NCBI GenBank assembly: GCA_047833665.1
Contig: CP181261.1
Coordinates: forward strand, 1,116,001 to 1,180,000
DNA: 64,000 nt
Direction of reading: 5' to 3'
DNA from: Caproicibacter sp047833665
GTDB taxonomy: Bacteria > Bacillota > Clostridia > Oscillospirales > Acutalibacteraceae
The position numbers and the translations under genes were made by a program. Under the pieces are notes generated by a model. It saw only the letters and a list, made by a program, of their open reading frames with translations. It searched no databases and was not told the origin of the DNA. Positions 16,668 through 25,030 of the stretch are shown piece by piece. Every line of letters starts with the position of its first letter. The stretch's first letter is position 1.

Positions 16668-17849
16668 ATGCGAATAAATGTAAACGAGCTTCTGATTTCT
16701 CTATCCAGAACATTGGACTTCGCAGAAAAAGGAGTTCTAAGAAATAATTATAATCATGGCATGAGGGTCGCCTACATAGCCGGCAGGATTGCGAATGCAC
16801 TTTCTATGCCGGATGAAGATGTGTTCGACCTCATCTCATTTTCGCTGCTTCATGATAACGGTGTTATGAAAGCTTTGCTGGAGTCTCCATCCCGCGAAAA
16901 ATTTAATACGGAAACAAATCCCACTCATTGTGTGGAGGGGGAAAAAAACATTGCCGCTTTTCCGTTTTTGAACAGGAAAAAAGATGTGATTTTATATCAT
17001 CATGAGCATTATGACGGAAGTGGTTTTTTTGGCGTTTCCGGAAGAGAGATTCCGCTGTATTCCCGAGTAATTTTACTTGCTGACCGGGTTGCGATTCAAT
17101 ATGCTTCTGGGTATACATCCGACCAAATCGTAGAGCAAATTAACCGGGAGGCGCGTATTTTTGACCCGGTTGTTCGTGCGGCCTTTGTGGAAATGAGCCG
17201 ATATGTGGAGTTTTGGTTGGGAATGGACGATATGTTTGTTCAGACATCCTTGGTAGCCATGCTTCCAAAAGTATCGCGGGAAATGGATTTTCAGAAAATC
17301 AGAACTATTTCGCAGATTTTCAGTAATATCATTGACGCAAAATCTCCGTTTACCGGTTCTCACTCGCGCGGAATCAGTGAAAAGGTGGGAACAATTTGCC
17401 GGTATTATGAATTTGACGATACTTCTTACTGGAAAATGCGCATTGCGGCAGATTTGCACGATATTGGAAAACTTGCAGTACCAAACGAGATTTTGGATAA
17501 GCCGGGAAAACTCAATGGTAAGGAATTCCGAGTGATTCAGTCTCATCCGTTCTACACACGAAAAATTCTTGAGATGATTAATGGCTTTGAAGATATAACA
17601 AATTGGGCATCGAATCACCATGAAAAGTTGGACGGCTCGGGATATCCATATGGAATTGGGGAGAATAAGCTCGATTTTAACTCCAGAATTCTTGCTTGCG
17701 TGGATATCTATCAGGCATTAACGGAGGACAGACCTTATCGCCGCGGTATGGCTCATAAGGACGCAGTACAGATTATGGAAAAAATGGCTCAAAATCATTT
17801 GATTGAGTCGGCTGTGGTTGAGGATATTAATTCAATTTTTCAGGCGTAG
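16668..17849 (+). CDS. HD-GYP domain protein with two HD modules
   Basis: 393 residues from the ATG at 16668; in-frame starts at 16656 and 16506 are possible, but the upstream part looks like non-coding AT-rich DNA. Module 1 has HGMRVAYIAG, LLHDNG and HHEHYDGSGFFG. Module 2 has HSRGISEKVG, LHDIGKLAVP, HHEKLDGSGYPYG and DIYQALTEDRPYRRGM, the full HD-GYP signature of cyclic-di-GMP phosphodiesterases. No receiver, PAS or membrane segment is present. Module 2 looks catalytic. Module 1 has GSGFF in place of GYP and may be regulatory. Confidence 0.85.
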   Translation: MRINVNELLISLSRTLDFAEKGVLRNNYNHGMRVAYIAGRIANALSMPDEDVFDLISFSLLHDNGVMKALLESPSREKFNTETNPTHCVEGEKNIAAFPFLNRKKDVILYHHEHYDGSGFFGVSGREIPLYSRVILLADRVAIQYASGYTSDQIVEQINREARIFDPVVRAAFVEMSRYVEFWLGMDDMFVQTSLVAMLPKVSREMDFQKIRTISQIFSNIIDAKSPFTGSHSRGISEKVGTICRYYEFDDTSYWKMRIAADLHDIGKLAVPNEILDKPGKLNGKEFRVIQSHPFYTRKILEMINGFEDITNWASNHHEKLDGSGYPYGIGENKLDFNSRILACVDIYQALTEDRPYRRGMAHKDAVQIMEKMAQNHLIESAVVEDINSIFQA

Positions 17850-17881
17850 CATAGGTTTTTACAGTACCCTTTCAAAATAAC

Positions 17882-17921
17882 AAAACCGCCTTTCTCCAAG
17901 AAAAGTGAGAAAGGCGGTTTT
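17882..17921. terminator. Bidirectional terminator
   Basis: AAAACCGCCTTTCTC and GAGAAAGGCGGTTTT pair perfectly around a 10-nt loop. It lies between the convergent HD-GYP gene and the 73-residue gene. Confidence 0.9.
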
Positions 17922-17934
17922 ATATGCTTTATTT

Positions 17935-18156
17935 TTAAATCTCAAATTCGCCGGGATCGTGCTTTTTCAGCGGCGGCGGTGCGTAAGGAGCGCGCATCAG
18001 GGGGTCATATTGAAACGCGCGGCATGATTTTGTTGCATCATCCTTGTCAACCTGCCGATAGGGACAGGTTTCCGCCGGCCCGGGGCCATGCGCACAGTAG
18101 CTGCAGTCAGGCTCAATATTGTTTCCAAACAGAGGCTCCTTTTTCCGTTTGAACAT
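17935..18156 (-). CDS. Conserved hypothetical protein, 73 residues, Cys-containing
   Basis: Four cysteines (PDCSYCAHG, ETCPYRQ, KSCRAFQYDPL) suggest a small metal-binding or redox site. The C-terminus is proline-rich (RAPYAPPPLKKHDPG). Proteins of this pattern occur as conserved hypotheticals in Oscillospirales (from memory, not searched). It lies 44 bp upstream of ylbJ on the same strand in reversed order and ends in the shared terminator. Function unknown. Confidence 0.65.
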   Translation of the reverse strand: MFKRKKEPLFGNNIEPDCSYCAHGPGPAETCPYRQVDKDDATKSCRAFQYDPLMRAPYAPPPLKKHDPGEFEI

Positions 18157-18200
18157 CTTGCAATTACCTCCGGTTCGTCAATTGAATCACTTTTATTATA

Positions 18201-19262
18201 TCATTCTGCCTCTAAAATTTCCATCTTTTTGCGGGGAATACTCAACAGCAAGGCGAAACAAAGGGCTAAAAGTGCGGCCGAAGCCGCCGGAGTTGCAGAA
18301 AGTGTTCCATAAACAGGTTCTGCAAAACTGCAGAAGACCTCTTTTGTTTCCGGGAAAAGCATCATGAGTCCCCAAGAAACTGCGGCCGAAAGAATTGCTT
18401 GCAAAAGCCGAAACAAGAGAAATCGTGTTTTGCTGAAATCCAATTCTGTTAAAGTGGAAAATACCTGAAAATGAACGCAGATTCCGCCCCAGCCTATTGC
18501 GGCGGAGACCGCCCAAGGGGGTGCTTTTAAACGCGCAAGATCCGCACATCCTCCGGTGACTTCCAAAACTGCAGAGAGTCCTGTGGATTGGATGGGATCG
18601 GTACAAGCCATGCGCAGCAGATTCATCAATGCTGCAAACAGGATCACAAAACAGCACATGTTGATGGTGGAGCGGGCGGCATCCGCGGCAGAATCGATGA
18701 AGGCTTTGGAAATATTGTTTTTTTTTGATTTTACTTTTGGCCGAACGGATATTTTGCATTTTGAGACCATGCCGCTGCAAATGCCGAGCAGCAGGAATAC
18801 AATCACTTGGGCGGCAAACAAAATGACGCCGGCACGGGGACTTTTTAAAAATCCGGCGCCTACGGCGGTAATGACAAACGAAGGGCCTGCGTTGACGCAA
18901 AAACCCAACATTCTTTCCGCTTGGCTTTGGCTGAGCTGTCCATCTACATAAAGTGCGGCGATGGAGCGGGCTCCGGCGGGATACCCTCCGATAACGCTCA
19001 TCAGTATGGTGGGGGCAGCGCTGCCGGGCAGATGAAAGAGTGCTTGTGTCAGTTTTTCCAGATAACCTCCTATTTTCCGAGCCAATCCGCTTTTGACCAC
19101 GAAGACGGAAAGGACCATAAAAGGGTACAGAGAAGGAATCAGAACATCAAGGCAATACCCTATACCGTTTTTTGCGCCCTGTGCCGCTTGCGCAGGAAAA
19201 ATTAATAACGCGCAGGCCGCGGTCAGCGTAGCCAAAAGGAGCGCTCCTGCTTTGAACTTCAT
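18201..19262 (-). CDS. ylbJ: Sporulation integral membrane protein YlbJ
   Basis: 353 residues from the ATG at 19262, which has GGGAGGG 11 bases upstream; a longer in-frame extension lacks such a site. About eight hydrophobic segments include two nucleoside-recognition (Gate) type repeats. Conserved parts are DVLIPSLYPFMVLSVFV, SVIGGYPAGARSIAALY and FCVNAGPSFVITAVGAGFL. YlbJ is made in the mother cell during sporulation and is needed for spore cortex or coat integrity in B. subtilis. Divergent yqfC/yqfD next to it are also sporulation genes. Confidence 0.85.
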   Translation of the reverse strand: MKFKAGALLLATLTAACALLIFPAQAAQGAKNGIGYCLDVLIPSLYPFMVLSVFVVKSGLARKIGGYLEKLTQALFHLPGSAAPTILMSVIGGYPAGARSIAALYVDGQLSQSQAERMLGFCVNAGPSFVITAVGAGFLKSPRAGVILFAAQVIVFLLLGICSGMVSKCKISVRPKVKSKKNNISKAFIDSAADAARSTINMCCFVILFAALMNLLRMACTDPIQSTGLSAVLEVTGGCADLARLKAPPWAVSAAIGWGGICVHFQVFSTLTELDFSKTRFLLFRLLQAILSAAVSWGLMMLFPETKEVFCSFAEPVYGTLSATPAASAALLALCFALLLSIPRKKMEILEAE

Positions 19263-19367
19263 GACAAAGAATCCCTCCCATCTTTTTATGTATATGTTCC
19301 CTTGCGGATATTTACCCCTGCTTTCGCATAGCATTAGGTGTAATCATTACGGGAGTGGGGGATCATT

Positions 19368-19616
19368 TTGGCTAACAAAAGTAATTTCCTGCATCGCGTT
19401 GGACTCAGTATGCCGACTCATATGGAGATTAACGGCAATACGGAGGCTGTGGTGGACGGGTGCAGCGGCGTGCTGGAATACGATACGGACGTTGTGCGCA
19501 TCCGGACGGGCAAGCTGATTATCCGCTTTACCGGCCGCGGGCTAACTATCAAATGCCTTACTGAAGATTCGCTGGTGGTCACCGGTTTCTTTACCGGAAT
19601 TGAATTTTTGGTTTGA
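19368..19616 (+). CDS. yqfC: Sporulation protein YqfC
   Basis: 82 residues, starting at a TTG after GGGGGA. The size and the pattern GLSMPTHMEINGNTEAVVDG then VRIRTGKLIIRFTGRGLTI match YqfC of spore formers, a SigE-regulon protein of unknown mechanism. It is followed after 9 bp by yqfD, the usual pairing. Confidence 0.88.
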   Translation: MANKSNFLHRVGLSMPTHMEINGNTEAVVDGCSGVLEYDTDVVRIRTGKLIIRFTGRGLTIKCLTEDSLVVTGFFTGIEFLV

Positions 19617-19625
19617 GGTGTTGAT

Positions 19626-20801
19626 ATGTTATCGCTGAAAATGATTCGATGGGTTTTAGGTTACGTCCGGTTTTCGGTGATCGGCGGCAGTCCTGAGCGC
19701 TTTTTTAATTATTGTGCAAGAGCAGGCATTGTTTTTTGGGATATGACCGGCCGCAGGGACAGCGGCGCTTGTGTTGTCTGCAGCAGGTACCGCACTTTAC
19801 GCTCTTTCGCCCGCAGGGCGGGATGCAGGCTGCGTGTGCGGGAACGCCATGGATTTCCGTTTTTTTTTCGCAGAACACGCAGGCACAGAGGAATTTTGTA
19901 CGGCGCAATCGCATTTGCTATCATTCTTGTTTTGTTGTCCATGCACGTTTGGTGTATTGATGTAACTGGCAACACCACACTGGATTCGCGCGTTCTTCTG
20001 TCCGCACTTTCTGACAACGGATTGTACCCCGGTGCTAGGATATCATCCATTCAAACGAAGAGCTTGGAACAGAAATTGATGCTGATGTTCCCAAAAATTC
20101 GCTGGATGACAATTAATACGCAGGGATGCAAGATGCAGGTTTGCATTCAGGAAAAAACAGATCAGCCGGAAATCGAGCAAAAAACGGGCGTGTGCAATGT
20201 AAAAGCCGCAAAGACGGGGCAAATTGTTGCAATACGTGTTTATGCGGGAACGGCGAAGGTTAAAACAGGGGATGCTGTTGTTAAAGGGCAGCTTCTTGTC
20301 AGTGGCGTTGTGGAAGATGAGTTCGGGGAAAGCATGCTGGTCCACGCGTCTGCTGAAATTATTGCGGAAACAATTCATTCCTGCGATATTCGGATTCCGC
20401 TGATGCAAAGTGAGAGGGAGCCAACCGGTTCGCATGTTATGAGAAAAAGTTTGCAGCTTTTTGGGGCGAATTTGCCGCTCACATTTATCGGTAAGCCAAA
20501 AGGAGATTATGATGTATCCGGAACACAGACCGATATTAAACTGTTTGGCACTCTTTTGCCGGTTAGCCTATATGAAGAAAACTGGGTCGGTATGCGTACC
20601 GTTCCCGTTCGCTTGACAGAACAACAGGCATTGGAACAAGCAAAAGAAAAATTGTCTGATTATGAAAAAAATTTGCCTCAAGATACAAAAGTTTTAGCTG
20701 TCAGCACATCTCACCGTATCGAAAATGATACGTTTATTTACTCTGTGACATTAAAATGCGAAGAGAACATTGCAGAGAAGTCGGAAATATTAATAAAATA
20801 G
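19626..20801 (+). CDS. yqfD: Sporulation protein YqfD
   Basis: 391 residues. An N-terminal cytoplasmic part (about 1-90, Arg-rich) is followed by one membrane segment (GAIAFAIILVLLSMHVWCID, about 100) and a large extracytoplasmic part that begins VTGNTTLDSRVLLSALSDNG, resembling a POTRA/FtsQ-like module. YqfD is expressed in the mother cell and contributes to sporulation; the mechanism is unknown. Cotranscribed with yqfC. Confidence 0.88.
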   Translation: MLSLKMIRWVLGYVRFSVIGGSPERFFNYCARAGIVFWDMTGRRDSGACVVCSRYRTLRSFARRAGCRLRVRERHGFPFFFRRTRRHRGILYGAIAFAIILVLLSMHVWCIDVTGNTTLDSRVLLSALSDNGLYPGARISSIQTKSLEQKLMLMFPKIRWMTINTQGCKMQVCIQEKTDQPEIEQKTGVCNVKAAKTGQIVAIRVYAGTAKVKTGDAVVKGQLLVSGVVEDEFGESMLVHASAEIIAETIHSCDIRIPLMQSEREPTGSHVMRKSLQLFGANLPLTFIGKPKGDYDVSGTQTDIKLFGTLLPVSLYEENWVGMRTVPVRLTEQQALEQAKEKLSDYEKNLPQDTKVLAVSTSHRIENDTFIYSVTLKCEENIAEKSEILIK

Positions 20802-20845
20802 TAACATTATTTTGTGTATTTTATGGTGACGAAATTTTATAATTG

Positions 20846-20854
20846 TGCTATAAT
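20846..20854 (+). promoter_or_regulatory. Probable phoH promoter (extended -10)
   Basis: TGCTATAAT is an extended -10 element 58 bp upstream of the phoH start; the -35 region (around TGACGA) is weak. Confidence 0.5.
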
Positions 20855-20911
20855 AATTAAAAATCTATCCGGTGGAATTTCCAGTGTGCATGCCGGACTT
20901 TAGGTGATGGG

Positions 20912-21871
20912 ATGTTTGAACAAAGAATCAATATAGACCGTATGGAGCAAGCTGTTGCGCTTTTCGGAAGTTTTGACGAAAATATTCGAATTATTGAGCA
21001 AGAGTACAATGTTTCCATTGTATACCGCGGCAGTGAGCTGAAGATTTCCGGTGAGCCGGACGGTGTCGGCAAAGCGGTTCGCGCGATTGAGAGCCTGCTG
21101 ACTTTGATTAACCGGGGAGAGGCGCTGAGCGAACAGAATGTTCGCTACTGTATTGCCCTTGTTAACGAAGGCAGCGAAAGTAAAATCGAAACACTTGCCG
21201 GCGACTGCATCTGCATCACATCCAAAGGCAAGCCGGTCAAGGCGAAAACGCTGGGGCAAAAGCGTTATTGCCAGGCCATACAGAACAATACAATTACCAT
21301 AGCAGTTGGGCCGGCAGGAACCGGAAAAACCTATTTGGCAGTGGCACTTGCTGTCACGGCTTTTCGGGCACAGGAAGTCAATCGAATTATTTTAACCCGG
21401 CCGGCTGTGGAGGCCGGCGAAAAGCTGGGTTTTTTGCCGGGCGATCTGCAGCAGAAAGTTGATCCATATCTTCGTCCGCTTTACGATGCACTGTTCGATA
21501 TGCTCGGGGCGGAAACATATCAAAAATATGTGGAACGCGGTAATATTGAAGTTGCGCCGCTTGCTTACATGCGGGGCAGAACACTGGATGACAGCTTCAT
21601 CATTTTGGATGAAGCGCAGAATACCACACCGGAGCAGATGAAGATGTTTCTGACAAGGCTTGGTTTTAACTCCAAGATGGTAATAACCGGCGATGTCACG
21701 CAGATTGATCTGCCTGTTGGCAGGAGATCGGGTCTTCGGGATGTCCTTCGTATTCTCAAAGGTATTGATGATATTGCGCAAGTTCGTTTTTCAGAAAAGG
21801 ACGTTGTGCGCCATCGTCTGGTTCAGGATATTATTAAAGCATATGAGAAATTAGAAGAAGCGGGGCGTTGA
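20912..21871 (+). CDS. phoH: PhoH family ATPase
   Basis: 319 residues, normal length. A KH-like N-terminal part (about 1-100) is followed by the P-loop GPAGTGKTYLAVALAV (about 131) and Walker B FIILDEAQNTTPEQMKMF (about 230). PhoH proteins are RNA-linked ATPases thought to work with YbeY in ribosome or RNA quality control. The next gene is ybeY, overlapping by 4 bases, and dgkA and era follow as in other Firmicutes. Confidence 0.94.
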   Translation: MFEQRINIDRMEQAVALFGSFDENIRIIEQEYNVSIVYRGSELKISGEPDGVGKAVRAIESLLTLINRGEALSEQNVRYCIALVNEGSESKIETLAGDCICITSKGKPVKAKTLGQKRYCQAIQNNTITIAVGPAGTGKTYLAVALAVTAFRAQEVNRIILTRPAVEAGEKLGFLPGDLQQKVDPYLRPLYDALFDMLGAETYQKYVERGNIEVAPLAYMRGRTLDDSFIILDEAQNTTPEQMKMFLTRLGFNSKMVITGDVTQIDLPVGRRSGLRDVLRILKGIDDIAQVRFSEKDVVRHRLVQDIIKAYEKLEEAGR

Positions 21872-22383
21872 AAGTGGAAAAGATAAGAGTGATTATTGAC
21901 AATAAGCAAAAGGCAGTGAAAATTCCCACAGGGCTGCGCATGTTGGTGCGGCGCTGCTGCAATGCGGTGCTCCGAATGGAAAAGTTTGAGGGGCCTGCGG
22001 AAATCAGTGTCCTTTTTGTGGACAACGACCAAATTCAGAAATTGAATGCGCAGTACAGGGGTAAAGATGCACCGACGGATGTTTTGAGTTTTCCAATGGG
22101 AGAAAACGGTGTGTATGATGTAAATCATGCCACAGGGGCAAAAATACTTGGAGATATTGTGATATCCTTAGAAAAAGCCGTGGAACAGGCGAACCGATAC
22201 GGGCATTCTTTGGAAAGGGAAGTTGGATATTTAACGGCCCATTCCATGCTGCATCTTTTGGGTTATGACCATGAAGCGGGCGGATTAGCGCGTGTTCGCA
22301 TGCGTGAAAAAGAAGAGGAAGTTATGGTGCAGCTTGGCCTGCCGAGTACGGCAAGCTATGTTCTGGACGAGGATGAGGAATAG
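21868..22383 (+). CDS. ybeY: Endoribonuclease YbeY (rRNA maturation)
   Basis: 171 residues if the TTG at 21868 (overlapping the phoH stop) is used, 169 from the GTG at 21874. The zinc signature HSMLHLLGYDH near residue 125 carries the three metal-binding histidines. KDAPTDVLSFPM (about 69) is the other conserved block. YbeY processes 16S rRNA 3' ends and takes part in ribosome quality control. It is in the phoH-ybeY-dgkA-era operon. Confidence 0.95.
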   Translation: MKVEKIRVIIDNKQKAVKIPTGLRMLVRRCCNAVLRMEKFEGPAEISVLFVDNDQIQKLNAQYRGKDAPTDVLSFPMGENGVYDVNHATGAKILGDIVISLEKAVEQANRYGHSLEREVGYLTAHSMLHLLGYDHEAGGLARVRMREKEEEVMVQLGLPSTASYVLDEDEE

Positions 22384-22385
22384 GA

Positions 22386-22871
22386 TTGCGCTTTTTAAAA
22401 AGCTTTAAATATGCGTTTCGCGGGATTGTTTACTGCATTAATAATGAGCGGAATATGCGGATACACACGGTAATTGCCCTGTATGTATTTGCGTTTTCGT
22501 TTTTTTTTCACTTAACCAGGGTTGAATATGCGGTACTGTTTTTGACTTTCGCCATGGTCATTTCGGCGGAACTGTTTAATACGGTATCGGAGGAGCTTTC
22601 CGACTTTAGCGCGGCAAGCTTCAATCCGGTTGTGCGCATTGTCAAAGATATGGCGTCCGGCGCAGTTCTTGTCAATGCTGTTTTTGCCGTTGCGGTGGGT
22701 TTCTGCCTTTTTTGGAAGCCTGCCGTGTTCACACAAATTCTGCATTTTTTTGCGGTACATCCCATTTTACTTGTGCTGCTGCCTATTTTCACGGTGGCGG
22801 CTGTCTTTTATATTATTTTGGGGCCGCTTGGCATCCGTGACCGTCTGTGGAAAAGGAAAAACGGAAAATAG
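22386..22871 (+). CDS. dgkA: Diacylglycerol/undecaprenol kinase family protein
   Basis: 161 residues with a TTG start three bases after ybeY. Four hydrophobic segments surround the family block AELFNTVSEELSDF ... VRIVKDMASGAVLVNA (about 60-100), where the conserved Glu and Lys-Asp residues of small membrane kinases lie. In Gram-positive bacteria the substrate is mainly undecaprenol, feeding the lipid carrier for wall synthesis. The C-terminus is longer than in E. coli DgkA and has an extra membrane pass and a basic tail. Confidence 0.85.
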   Translation: MRFLKSFKYAFRGIVYCINNERNMRIHTVIALYVFAFSFFFHLTRVEYAVLFLTFAMVISAELFNTVSEELSDFSAASFNPVVRIVKDMASGAVLVNAVFAVAVGFCLFWKPAVFTQILHFFAVHPILLVLLPIFTVAAVFYIILGPLGIRDRLWKRKNGK

Positions 22872-22883
22872 GGAGAGATTGCT

Positions 22884-23807
22884 GTGTCAGACCAGAAAAA
22901 TAAAAAATCTGCGTTTATTGCGATAGTTGGCCGTCCGAATGTTGGGAAATCGTCGCTTTTAAACGTGATGCTCGGACAGAAAGTGGCTATTGTTTCACAA
23001 AAGCCGCAGACAACACGCACGCGCATTATGGGCGTGCTGACTGAAGAAGAAATACAGCTGGTTTTCATCGACACGCCCGGATTGCTCCAGCCGCGCAACC
23101 GCCTTGGGGAATATATGGTGCGTTCGGTTGTGGAGTCCGTTACCGGTGTGGACGCATGTCTTTTAGTTGTGGAGGCGGGGAAGAAAATCTCTCGTTCCGC
23201 ATTGGAATTGATTGACCGCTTCCGTTCGCTTAACATGCGCGCTGTGCTTGCCATTAATAAAATTGATTTGCTGCAAGATAAGTCTGTGCTGATGGAACAA
23301 ATATCCAGCGTGTCTCGCCTTTACGATTTCGAAGCGGTGGTTCCCGTTTCGGCAAAAACCGGCAGCGGAATCAGCGACCTGAAGGAAGAACTTTTTGCGC
23401 TTGCGGAACCCGGTGAGCACTTTTTTGATGACGATACGCTGACAGATCAGCCTGAACGCGTTATTGCTGCGGAAATCGTGAGGGAAAAGCTTCTGCGCCT
23501 ATTAAGTGCCGAAATACCGCATGGCATCGGTGTTGTGGTGGAGCGCATGACGGAACGGCCGAACCGCAGCGGAATCACCGATATCACGGCGACTATATAC
23601 TGTGAGAAAGAATCCCACAAGGCGATTATTATCGGAAAAAACGGGACTATGCTCAAACGGGTTGGAACTTACGCGCGGGAAGACATGGAGCAGTTTTTTG
23701 GCTGCAAAATCAATCTTCAGCTTTGGGTTAAAGTGAAGGAAAATTGGCGCAACCGCCTTTCTGCGCTGCGCATGATGGGGTATGACACCTCCGGATTCAA
23801 CGCATAA
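22884..23807 (+). CDS. era: GTPase Era
   Basis: 307 residues from a GTG. G motifs: GRPNVGKSS (about 15), DTPGLLQP (about 62), NKIDLL (about 124) and SAKTGSG. The C-terminal KH domain contains IIIGKNGTMLKRVG (about 250). Era binds the 3' end of 16S rRNA during 30S maturation. It is the last member of the phoH operon, 12 bp behind dgkA. Confidence 0.96.
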   Translation: MSDQKNKKSAFIAIVGRPNVGKSSLLNVMLGQKVAIVSQKPQTTRTRIMGVLTEEEIQLVFIDTPGLLQPRNRLGEYMVRSVVESVTGVDACLLVVEAGKKISRSALELIDRFRSLNMRAVLAINKIDLLQDKSVLMEQISSVSRLYDFEAVVPVSAKTGSGISDLKEELFALAEPGEHFFDDDTLTDQPERVIAAEIVREKLLRLLSAEIPHGIGVVVERMTERPNRSGITDITATIYCEKESHKAIIIGKNGTMLKRVGTYAREDMEQFFGCKINLQLWVKVKENWRNRLSALRMMGYDTSGFNA

Positions 23808-23946
23808 CTACAGTTTGTGAAAAGCACATTTTTTATAAAAAATATGTCATTTCATGGCGTAAATTCATATATTTACCGCTCATAGATGCTGGCAGAAGGC
23901 AAATACTTTGAATAGTATATAGTATCATAAAAAGGGAGCGGTAATC

Positions 23947-24111
23947 TTGGATAAAGATGCAGCATGGGACAGTTTTAAACATACGGGAAGTGTAAAAGAT
24001 TATTTGATCTACAGCCAGTTGCGGCATATGGCCGAGGACGGGCATCTTCAGGAGGATCAGAATGAGGACGGACGCAGAGGGCTTGGTAATCATGGAGAAA
24101 TGCGTGGGTGA
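23947..24111 (+). CDS. yqzL: YqzL-like small protein
   Basis: 54 residues, starting at a TTG after AAAGGGAG. The N-terminus (DKDAAWDSFKHTGSVKDYLI) follows the pattern of B. subtilis YqzL, which sits between era and recO in Bacillus. The C-terminal 17 residues are read from within the recO coding region (50-bp overlap), so the two are coupled. Function unknown. Confidence 0.65.
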   Translation: MDKDAAWDSFKHTGSVKDYLIYSQLRHMAEDGHLQEDQNEDGRRGLGNHGEMRG

Positions 24112-24835
24112 CAGTGACCGGCTGATCACCATCCTCACAAGACAAAAAGGAGTGCTTCGTGCTTTTGTTCAACGGCCGGGCCGTGCAAGAAGCGGCAGGC
24201 TGTCGGCAACACGACTTTTTAGTTATTCCCGCTTCACGATTTTCGAGGGGCGGGATAAATACATAATTGACGAAGCACAGCCAATTGAGGTTTTTTTTGA
24301 CTTGCGAAAGAATATCGAACGTTTGTCGCTTGCCCAATATTTTTGTGAACTTGCCATTGCTTTGGCTCCGCAGGATTCTCCGGCGGAGGAATATCTGCGT
24401 CTGGTGTTAAATGCACTGTATTTTTTGAGCCGTGGAACACGGCTGAACGAAATTGTCAAGGCTGTTGTAGAGATGAGAATGCTGGCCTTATCCGGCTATC
24501 AGCCGGATTTGGTTGGATGTTCAAAATGCGGATGCTTTGAATCGGACACCATGTATTTTCTGCCCGTTTCCGGGCGGATTGTCTGTGCGGAGTGCGGAGC
24601 TCCAAAGGATGAACCGAGGGTTCGCTTGGGACGCGGTGCCATGGCGGGGCTGCGGCATACCATTTACGCGGATTTAAACAAAGCGTTTTCTTTTACGCTT
24701 TCTCCGCAGGGGAGTAAAGAACTCGAACAAGCGGCGGAAGCCTATGTGCTCAGTACATTAGAACGCGGATTTGCTACATTGGATTTTTACCATGTGACGG
24801 CAGGGTCAACGGGCTGGCAAGGAACCGGCCTATGA
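24062..24835 (+). CDS. recO: DNA repair protein RecO
   Basis: 257 residues with AGGAGG before the ATG. The N-terminal OB-fold segment (TDAEGLVIMEKCVGDSDRLI) and the zinc ribbon CSKCGCFE ... CAECG (about 156-183) are diagnostic. RecO loads RecA onto SSB-coated DNA and anneals strands. It overlaps yqzL. The 195 bp that follow, up to mutS2, hold no gene I can support. Confidence 0.92.
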   Translation: MRTDAEGLVIMEKCVGDSDRLITILTRQKGVLRAFVQRPGRARSGRLSATRLFSYSRFTIFEGRDKYIIDEAQPIEVFFDLRKNIERLSLAQYFCELAIALAPQDSPAEEYLRLVLNALYFLSRGTRLNEIVKAVVEMRMLALSGYQPDLVGCSKCGCFESDTMYFLPVSGRIVCAECGAPKDEPRVRLGRGAMAGLRHTIYADLNKAFSFTLSPQGSKELEQAAEAYVLSTLERGFATLDFYHVTAGSTGWQGTGL

Positions 24836-25030
24836 GCTGTCATTGGCATTTTGGCCTATTTTTTTCGGAATCTCGGCGGAACGCGGAATGAGTATCTTTG
24901 TGATAATACTTTTCTTGCCGATTATTTTAAAGAAACAAGAATTGATAGGCTGTGCCTGCACTGTTTTGAGAGGAAACGGCTAGCTATCAGATTCATAAGT
25001 GATGGAACATAGGGAGGAAAATATTTATAT

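Noticed and set aside
19300..19368. SigE-type promoter for yqfC
   Set aside because: GCATA and CATTACGG are present but match the consensus poorly and at doubtful spacing.
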